A model generated the notes under the pieces. It did not search any database, was not told the origin of the DNA, and was given only the letters and a program-made list of their open reading frames with translations. The translations under genes and the position numbers were made by a program. A DNA stretch of 64,000 nucleotides from Himantopus leucocephalus (Eukaryota; Chordata; Aves; Charadriiformes; Recurvirostridae), in contig RSEF01000005.1 of the NCBI GenBank assembly GCA_003993805.1, positions 41,595,215-41,659,214 of the forward strand, in the 5' to 3' direction. How positions within the stretch are numbered: the stretch's first letter is position 1; the number at the start of each line of letters is the position of its first letter. Positions 1-9,200 of the stretch are shown one piece after another.

Positions 1-330
1 CCCGTCCCCGGGCACGCACCTGGCCGCGCGCTGCCGGTAGCATCCCCCGGCGCCGCCAGATGCGGCGGGGCGGGGCCCGGGCCCGCGTGCCGCCGCCGCG
101 CGCCCCCGGGGCGGCGGGGCTGGCGGGGCGGCGCTGATTGGCTGCGGATGAGATCATCATCGCCACACCCACCCCACCCACCCACCCCCCGCCACAGCGG
201 GGCCGCGCCGGGGGGGGGTCCCGGCCGGGGGTTGGGGGGTCCCGGACGGGGTCCCGCTGCCGCCGCCCCCACCCCCACCCCCAGGCGGGTTCTTCATCGC
301 TCTGTTGACGCGCAGTGGGCGCCGTCACTC
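1..330 (-). promoter_or_regulatory. CpG island, probable promoter/5' exon of the next minus-strand gene
   Basis: The first 330 bases are extremely GC- and CpG-rich, with CACCC boxes (about 165-200) and G-runs (about 210-260), and then drop sharply into AT-rich DNA. On the minus strand a strong donor-like site reads CGGCCAG|GTGCGTG, with the exon side ending at position 20, so a first exon could lie at roughly 20-130 and splice off the left edge. In human the gene downstream of PGF on the same strand is RPS6KL1, whose 5' end faces the PGF 3' end. That makes RPS6KL1 a reasonable but unproven candidate, and no protein evidence is present here. Confidence 0.45.
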
Positions 331-3300
331 TTCTTGCTTTATTATCATCATTAGTCACCATTAAGTGTCCTTAATTAATAAAGCTCCCGTTCATTAAGTA
401 CTACCTTCGCTACCGTATCTCCTTCCTCCCGTAATTAGGTAATTAGCTATGTTTTAAATAGCCTTTGCCTCTACCCACCTCTTGAAGGGTGCACCCATTC
501 CAGCAGCTCCCTGTGGAGCTGTTTCAGGCAGCAGGGACACACTGGGTGATCTGACCCTTCTGCGCAGCGCCCCCCGCCAGAGCTCTCAGCTGCCTTCTTA
601 CCACCCCTTGCAGACTCACTACTTGGTTTTACAAACTTACTTCAGATACAGAGAGCAGGGAACGTCAGCACTAACGCATCAGGGTGCAGCAGAACGGCAG
701 CGCGGTCGAGATCCCCGCTGGTGGTTAACAAATGGTACGTGGAAAATATCAGCCTTCGGCTTCACCTGGCAGCATGCATTCCTGGCCTCCTGGCCTGGCT
801 TCTTCTTGGAAGGGCAGGTCTGCAGGGCCCGCTAGATCACCGTGATTATTAGTGAGAGAGATTTGCTGAATCGGGAGTGCTCAACCATTTATGGCTCAGA
901 TCAACTGGTTTGTTGTGTCTGTGGGGTGGTCGGTCCAAATAACTTTCTGGAGAGGCGGCAGGGGACCTGCAAAGGGAGGACATCTGGAATGAAATCCCAG
1001 TGATACCCTAAGAAAGACTGTGCTACGATCAGTTGGGAAGACGGAGGCACCTGCATCTCTGTCCATCCCTTGCTAACCTCTGGGCACGTCCCATTGCAAC
1101 AGGGAATGTTTCTGAAAGGGCGGATTCACTTCGACAGGAGCTGGCCTCATCACAGCCACACCAGCCTGGATGGTCACTGCGTTCAGCCCCTGCCGGAGCT
1201 GGTACTTGCTGTGGGGGCTGGCCCCCGCCTTTCCCAGGAGGTGACCAGGTGGCATCTGAGCCCAGAGCAGAGTGAAGGCCCCAGAGCCAGGCCAGGACGC
1301 CCAAGGGAGCACCCGTTTGTGGCTGACCCATTACTTGGTACCCTGCGCACAATGATGGGGGGGGATCTCCCCCAGCTCAGCTGCTCTGGGCAGCTCTCTT
1401 CCGGAGCCCAGTCTGTTAACAACAGAACAGGAGAAGTAAAGCCTGTGCCGGCGGCTCAGCTCAGCATTCAACAACCAAACGCTGTCTTTCTAATGAAGAC
1501 AACTTGCTTGGGAGTGTGAAAGGCTAATGCTGTGCCTCGGAGGGCAGGTCTGGTAGGAAGCAAAGGGGTCTGCTTTGTGAGACAACCCGCTGCCCATGCA
1601 CGATCCGTGTGCTTGGTTCTGTGGTTTTCTCTCAAAACACTTCCAGGTTCATTTTTCCCCACCAATCTGTACCTAACAGAGACCAATTTCTTCTGGCCAG
1701 CCTGTCTCTCCCCAGAGACCCTCCAGGCTCTAGCGCCTTTCAATTCCCACCAGAGTCTGGGGGCCCCTCCGTCAAGAGAAAAGTCTGAGCAGGCAAGAAG
1801 TGAAGCGGTTCCTGGGATGAGAGCAGGGACTCCGCCAGCATGGCTCACCTGCCTGACTTCAGCAGATGTATGTGGGCCTGGAGAGGACAGAGAGCACCGG
1901 TAAACTACCAAGCCCAGCGTAAGGTAGAGGGGTTTGGATATTGGGGTGATGGTGACAGAGAGATGTGTGAAGAGGAGTTGCCGGCAGGGGAAAAAAACTC
2001 CAGTGAGTCCATTGCCAAACACCTCCTTTAGCCCTTGCACAGATAAACCAGCCGTTACTCAAAGTCATGTCAGGACTGTATTTAAAGCATCTTTTTTTTT
2101 TGCTTCACACAGTTAAAGCTGTGTCCCCTCTGGATGGGAAGGGAGGAGCTGGAAGACGATGGTTTGACCTCCTTTGAGGAGCCCACAGTGGAGCTTTGCA
2201 GAGCTGAGCGGGGCCGAGTTTCGGCAATGCTGGGGTCGCTCAGCCCTGAGCAGTCACGCTGTGGGACCAGCAAGGCGGAGGGGACAAGAGGCAGCGCAGA
2301 ATAAAGCAAGCCAAAGGCATGGGCAAGGAGAAGTCCCTGAAGGACTGGCCCGAGAGGAAGAGCCTTGCAAGGGGAGAAGACGCGTGCCAGCCCTGAGGTA
2401 CAGCGGCCTTTACCTGGGCTTCCAGTTTCCCATGTCAGTGCTGTCTGTAGGACGTTAAATTTGGGTGATTATTTTTAGATTAACCTGCTGAAGAGCTTGT
2501 GGCCCTTGTCGGGAAGCGGGAACTTCCAAAGCAAAACCAGTACCGACAAGTAACGGGGAGGGGAGTGAGAGCTGCCCTTTTTCTCACAGCCTAAAATAGA
2601 TGCATGAGAGCTGGCAAAAGCTTAAAACACACCGAGGCTGCAAACATTGCTGGCTGCAACAAGCAGAAAGATTATGCCCAACTTTGTGAGGACACAAAAT
2701 CTCGTAAGTCACAAGGAAGAGGTTAGGACCTCAGCGCGTCTTTATTTGCACAGAGACACGCGGGAAACCTGGATGTACAGGGAGAAGCTGCTGGGAGGCA
2801 GCACTCCGCTGGCATCCCAAGATCGAGGAGGTTGGAGGTTACCAGCGCGTCAGGGCTTCATCAGCTATGATGCTACATCTCTGGGTTGATGTCTTCATCG
2901 CCTTTTCAGGTACTTCCCCAAAAATGCGTGATGTTTTGTTCCTAGCACAGTCCAGAGCCCAGCTTATGTTTGGTCCCCCCTATAACTCCCTTTCTAAACC
3001 ATCTTGCTGCAGCTCTGGCTCCTAAAGCCTTATTAAACAAACCTTTGCTCCGTAGGGCTGGGAGACACAGGGAGCCAGGGACGCTGATAACCCAGTGCCG
3101 TGCTGCTCCCGTGAGACAGCTGCCCATCTGCAAGGGGTACGCAGGCAGGGGAAGGATGGGGGATTTGGGAGCACTGGGACTGGGGCACATTTGCTGCCTG
3201 TCCATGGAGGACCAGCATGGGTGTGTTTTGCTCCCTGCTGGCTTTGGGGCTGGGATCTGTCCCGGTCTCTTTACAAGGGAACCAGTCCCCTCCTACAGCC

Positions 3301-5549
3301 CCGCTCTGCAGCACCTGGGGGATGTGGGGGTCTGTAGGTGGAGCTGACCTTGTCGGGGTGCTCAGGGGACACGTCCGCTGTGACCGGGGAGTGCTGGCAG
3401 GAGCTACTGGTGTAAGCCTCCAAAAGAGGCACAACTGGGAGCAACACAGAGGGAGGACAGATAGACAGTGGCTGGTCCCCTTGGGAGGGAGCGCGGGTGG
3501 TGGCCGTGAGCCCTGAGGCCAGAAGCCTCACTGTCCCCCTCATGGCAGCAGGCCCCCACCCTGACCATCATGTCACCACTGGGTGTGATGTCCTGCTGGA
3601 AGTCCCTGCCATCCTGGGATGAGAAGGGCCCTGGGAGTCCCAGGCTTCTCCCCTCTGGCAGGGACATGCAGGGGCAGAGAAGGGAGCCGGTCCTCCCCTG
3701 GCCACATGATGCCTGCAGCAGTCCTGGGAGTTTCGGGGAGCTACTGGGGCTCATCAGGTTCCCCTTGCCAGTGAAGCCTCAGTCAAACACCCCGCAGAGC
3801 TGGAAGGAACCCCAACATGTGGAGATGCAGCTCCCAAACCTTCTGTGCTGGTGGTGCCATGTCCTTGCTGATGAACCCAACGCTCCATGCTACATGAGGA
3901 GCAAGGGATGAGGCCACACACAGCACCCAGGGGGCTCAGGTGATGCAGGGGGAGAGGCGACACAGGGTGACTGTGCGAGGCAGGCATCTGGCCCCACCAG
4001 CTCTGGGCAGAGCTGCCTGAAAACTCTCAGTGCTCAGCAACAGCCAAAGAGGTGACTCCAGACACCAGGACCTTTTAGGAAAAGCCGCTGGGCAGGAGTT
4101 TGTTTGAATTTTTTTAACCCTAATCACCACTCTTGACAAACTTAGTTTTATTAATTAGCATCCTCAGGTTTATGTAACTACCTTTTTAAAGGTTTAATAC
4201 TACCGCAGTGAAACTTTCAGTGTTAAAAACAATAGAGAAACCATCACGTACATCCCTCGAGTGCTGCACAGAGTTCTCCTCAGCTTCAAAGCACAACCAG
4301 CCAGACTGAAATGGCACTTGGGGATGGGGAGAACCTGCAGGCCACCAGAACTAGGGTGCCATGCGGCCCACGCAGACCCTGAGCAGCACGGGAAGGGGAG
4401 AAGAGAGCGTCCCCCTCATCCATGAGGCAGCCAAGGCAGAGCTTCATGAGCCGTTGTTGAGGCAGAGCCCACACAGGCTGTGCCCCAGGACACTGTGGAT
4501 GCTAGAAGTGGAAATGGGGTCCAAAAGGGATCCAGCAACCTCCTGGAGGATGTGCTCAGCTGCACAGGTGCACTCACCCAGTCCATGCCATGCTGCATGG
4601 TGGCAGCATGGAGATTCGCATCACCTCAACACCCACCACCAGTTTTCCCTGCCAGGATACCGCTGCCACAGGACCTGCCCTGTCCCCATGTCCTTGGGCC
4701 AGCCCCAGGCAGCACCAGCATTCTGGCTCTGAAGGAGCCTGCTCCAGCTACAGGCTGCCATGTCAGGTGTGGGCAGGAGCTGTCTTGGACCCCAACACCT
4801 GCTACGTTAGTCTCCACTCTTGCTCCTCAGTGCAGGATAAACCGCAGGTCACCTCATTTGATGATAACACTGAAGCCTTTGCACGTCTCACCCTCCAGCC
4901 TTTTGCTTGAAGCTTTCAAGAATAACCCTCGATTTTTGTTTTAACCCCGTGCCAGGGGTGCCCAACTCGCCCTTAGGGTTTCCAGCTATGTGCACTGCTC
5001 CAGGGTACAGCTTGCAGGGAGCAGCACAGGATGCCTTTGGCAGCCAGCCCCGGCCCCCCTGCAGCCGGGGTGGGAAAGGGGAGAGGAAGACCCCCCAGGG
5101 GCACTGCTCAAGTCATGCAGAAACAAGGGCTGGGGCTTCCCCCCAGACCTGGACACAGACCCAGCTGAGTGGGGAAAGCAGGAACAAGCAGCACTCCAGC
5201 CCCCTACACACCCCAGGATGTTCCCAGTAAGAGATGGGGCCCCCAGGCCAGCCTGCCCTGACAAGAGCCTCGGTGGGGTGTTTCTTGGGTGGGAAGGCTC
5301 CCCCTCCCCTACTTGGGCTTCAGCACACGGGTAGCCCCCAGCCTGGGGAGCAGCTTGGTCCTGACCTGCTGGTTGCCCATCTCCAGCATCATATCAACGG
5401 CAGCCCCTTGGGTGCTGCAGGAGTTGGTGCTGGGGACAAGCCCCGGGCCACCGCGGGACTGTCCTCCTCCAGCCTGGGTGGGTGCCCATGGGGAAGAGCA
5501 CTGCTCGCAGCTGCTGGAAAGCCGGCAGGAGTGCTCACAGTGCCACCTC
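331..5549. other. Intergenic region between the left CpG island and the PGF 3' end
   Basis: No convincing exon was found. The open frames in this stretch are GC-rich chance frames without recognisable domains. Two AT-rich patches stand out from the GC-rich surroundings. One is at about 340-470, with several TAAT cores and an ATTAATAAAG string. The other is at about 4130-4260, with TTTATTAATTAGC and few CpGs. Both look like possible regulatory elements rather than genes. The rest is unremarkable unique sequence. Confidence 0.4.
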
Positions 5550-6184
5550 CTGCGTCTCACCACCAGGTTTTATTGAGCAGGGCAAGGCTGGAATGTGGCT
5601 GTGAGTATGTGAGGAGCCCTGGCAACCCCAATTCCCTCCCCTTCCCCACCAAGAGGGCTTCCCAGGCAAGCTCCCTGGCACCCTCCCGGGCTGCCCCGTG
5701 CCAAGGCTGGGACGGATGCAGCCCTGCCTGCCTCAGGTTTCCTTCCTCCCCAGCTGCAGGGCGCTGGCAGGACAGAGCAGTTTTGCAGCTGCAGCCCTCC
5801 AAGCAGTCCCCGCTCACCCCCCACATCATGCTGTCCCCAGCCAGCTCCAGCAGCACGTCCACCAGCTCCACTCCTTGTTGCCCCCAGGATGCCCTCAAAC
5901 ACCAAGACGCTGCTTGAGCCCCTCATCTATCTTCAGCCCCAGGCCTGGTTCATGGGTCCTTTTGTCCTGCTGCCAACAGTGCAGATGGGGCAAGGGAGTC
6001 CTCGGTTCCAGGCTGCGTTCCCACCAGGGCCAAGCAAGAGTCCAGTCAGCTCTTCCCTGCCAGAGTCCTGCTCCCCACCGCTGCTTGGAGGGGCACAGCT
6101 CCACACATTCATCCCCCACGCCAGGGGGAAACGCAGCTGGCTCAAACCCAGACAGCAGGAGTGAGGCCGGGGGCAGAGCGGAGG
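5550..6184 (-). other. PGF: PGF 3' untranslated region (predicted)
   Basis: The sequence from the TAG stop down to about 5550 carries no further exon. It ends near a canonical minus-strand AATAAA at 5574-5569, followed by GT-rich sequence (GGTGGTGAGACGC) expected of a cleavage site. The exact 3' end is inferred. Confidence 0.55.
5569..5574 (-). terminator. PGF: PGF polyadenylation signal AATAAA
   Basis: AATAAA on the minus strand lies about 610 nt downstream of the PGF stop codon, with a GT-rich element within 30 nt downstream. It is the first canonical hexamer I see after the stop. Confidence 0.6.
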
Positions 6185-6206
6185 CTACCTGCGCGGCGTG
6201 CCACAT
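6185..6206 (-). CDS. PGF: PGF coding exon 7 (C-terminus and stop)
   Basis: After the acceptor GCTCTCTTTGCAG the exon completes a Leu codon and encodes CGTPRR followed by TAG at 6187-6185. The end resembles the CGDAVPRR terminus of human PGF, two residues shorter. With exon 6 skipped, the join gives Arg-CGTPRR and keeps the same stop. Confidence 0.93.
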
Positions 6207-9200
6207 CTGCAAAGAGAGCACGGCATGGGGTGAGTGCTTCCAGGACAGACACACCAGGACCTCCTGGCTCACCCGCTCTGCCCCAGGTCCCCCCTCCCTG
6301 TGCCCGGCCTCTCCGGCACCAAACCGTGGGGTAGGGACCGCAGGCAGCCTCTTCATGGGGAGGAGCGAGGGCAATGGGGCTGTAGGTGGTGGCTGAGCCC
6401 CGAGCAGCAAGCTTCAGACAAAACAGGGAAATACAACAGGAGAGCGCCAGCCACAGGCGCCATATCCCAAAATTGTCTGCAGTAAGAGTCCAGCCCATGC
6501 TGTTACGGCAAGCGGTTCGAGACAGTCAGCTAAATGTAAGGAGGGAAAGGGTAGAGTAACCCAAACAACCACTTGTCAAGGACTGCAGGAAGGACAAGGC
6601 TGGCAGCAAGATGAGGCTGAAACTGGAAATTCACAGATCCAGGAAACNCAGAGCTACGCACCGTCAAGTCACCCAGCCCATCCATCCCCATCCCCTGAGT
6701 GGGGCTGGCCAGCTTCAAGTAGCTGAGCCTGGAGACTACCCAGCACCCACTGAGCCTTCAGTAAAAGGCCCGTTTCCCCACAGCCACCCACTGTCCCCTC
6801 TGTCCTGCTTTCTCCTGTGACTGCTCTGCACAAGCCCCTCACTGCTCACAGCGTCCGTAAAGACTTAACGAAGCTGCTCATCCCAAAGAAATGAACCCAG
6901 AGGACACCACCCATACCTACCCCTGCTCACTTACAGTTCACAGTCTTTACGTCTCTTCTTGTCTTGTCTTCTCTTACCTCGGCCCTTGGACCTCCTCCTT
7001 CGAAAGGAAAGGACCACAAGAGAGGCTGATGTGTGGGAGATGGGACCCACAACCCCAGCCAGTAATGCCGCCCGCAACATTGCTTACCTTCCCAACCTCA
7101 TCAGGTCCTGCCGGGGCCTGCGGGGTGGAAAAAGGACAGAGCAAAGTGGTTACTCAGGCAATGCTGTCTGTTGAGCTGCTGTTGAGGTGGTTTATTGAGA
7201 TGCCCCAGTGCGCAGCACAATCTACCTGTTATCGTCCATGCTTAAAACAGACCCAGTATGACTTCTCTCCACGCTATCAACTCCTCAGCCAGGAGGTGAT
7301 TGCAGTAGGCAGAGACAGCAAAGGGGCAGGGGATGGCTGGCTTTGGTGACTCCCCTGGGGATGTGACACTTTGCCCATGAGGCCGGGAAGCACAGGTTCA
7401 GTTTTGGTTGCTCTCATAGTTGGGCTGGTTAAGGTGGAAAGATGGAAAGTTGGGATTTGCTGCAAAGTCTCAGTAGTGGTTCTGAGACAACAGCCACGAC
7501 ATACTTGGCTTCAGCATCCCCTATAGGGGCCAGGGCCAGGACATCCACCACACCTGTGCTAAACTTCAAAGGGGAGCGATGTAAAGGTGTGGAAGGCGGC
7601 TGAGGGAGAAGCTGAAAGGTGCTGCAGAAGCAAGAAGTTTACACAGATTCAAAGGCAGCCTGCACAAGTACTCGTAGGAGATCCCCTGGGAGTTACCCTA
7701 GGTAGGAAAACCACAACAGGCTCAGGAAATTCCCTTCACGGAAAATAGCTGGAAGCGGATGGAGGGGAAGTAACACATGTGCTTCTTCCCACTCCCTCTT
7801 CTGCATCCACCAACAGACGCTCCAGAGACAGCGTGGAGCTGGATGGGCCTTGGGTCTGCTCCAGCACAGCCGCTCTTACAACTGCAGGGGAATACCAACC
7901 CGGGGATCCTCTTCTTCCAGGCAAGGGTTATGTCTAACAGCTGCCCAGCAGGACACTCAGGCCCCAGCTTTCGCAATACTAAATCGCCCTGGGGTCATGA
8001 TGGAGCGTGAACACCAGGAGCCCCGTGCAGGCGGTGCTGGAGAGGCTCGGCGGCAGGGACCGGCTGTGGGCAGCACCGGAGTCGCTCCCTGCTCCCACAG
8101 CACTGCAGCCCCCGGGCAGAGGCCCCATCCTGCCCAAGCTCTCACCGCTTCTGGGACACAGTGAGCACCCCGAGGGGTTAAAGATGTGCCAGGAGTCTGT
8201 GGCAGGTTAGTGCTGCACATCCATCCCAGACCACCCTGCGTATCCATGCCAGGCTGGCGCTGCACGTTTTAAAGCTTTCATTTGTCGGCTTGGATGTAAA
8301 GGCCTGCTCCCCAGCCCCACATGGGGCAGCCTCCCTGAAATGGGGGCCCAAGGCATAGCCCTTCACCTTTCTCTTTGGGCCACGGTCACGCTCAGGTATG
8401 CCAAGCTGTGGAGCTCCCTGTGGAGCCACCACCTTGGGGATGCTGCCGCACACCAAACACCTGCATCAGAGCCACCAGCCTTGCTCCGTTACCTTGCTCC
8501 TCCAGCCAGAGGAGCACACGCCAGGCATGCCAAGGCAGCCGCAGGGATGGGGGGCACAGACATCCCTGCTCACAGAGCCAGGGTGCCGAGGCAGTGCTGC
8601 ACACCCCCTGGGCTGTGGGGAGCACGCTGCAGAGGCACAGTGCAGCCTGCAGCTGAGCAAGGGCTATAAGCACCAGCAAACGCCAGCGCAGAGACAGTGG
8701 GGGTGTACCAGCACGGCTGTGGTACCCCCGGATCATCCTTGTCCCACATGCAGGGTGAGCTGGCAGGGTCACTCTCGCTGGAAGGGCACAGGGGTGCAAA
8801 ACGAGCCCAGGGGTCCCTACCTGCACTCGCACTGCTTGTGCTCGGTGAACGTCATCTCCACGTAGGGTGCCTCCCCATTTGGCTTTATCTTCAGGAGCTG
8901 AAAGAGGAGCAAAGGTTATGTCCTGGCCGGCGGCAGGAGGGGGCTGGAAGGACTCCCACAGCACTGCCTCACCACCCCAGCCTCTCCGGCAGACGCGTGT
9001 CTAACCTGTTCCTCGGGACCTCCAGCAGCGGAGGCTCCACCTCCACAGGCAGGCAGCACCGGCCACCCTGGTGGCCTGGGAGGCTCTGCTAGTGCCGCCC
9101 CATGTCTTCAGGGCTGTAATTTAAGTCCCATGGTCTTGGGATTTCCCAGCCTTAGAGGAGATTTTTCTGTCTCTGCCTTCGTGGAGAGCTTTCACACATT

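Noticed and set aside
5234..6410. Several frames of 170-232 codons on both strands
   Set aside because: They overlap the PGF 3'UTR and terminal exon, have low-complexity GC-driven composition, and show no splice logic or domain.
6480..6530. GCGGTTCGAGAC resembling a tRNA B box
   Set aside because: No A box or cloverleaf arms were found at proper spacing.
6640..6655. Single N at 6648 as a fourth uncollapsed junction
   Set aside because: The flanks are not duplicated, so it is only an ambiguous base in PGF intron 6.
8374..8397. Possible PGF exon 5 with donor AGAAAG|GTGAAG
   Set aside because: It is 24 nt with a poor acceptor and gives an unrelated peptide. The 30-nt exon at 7088-7117 has ideal sites, size and phase.
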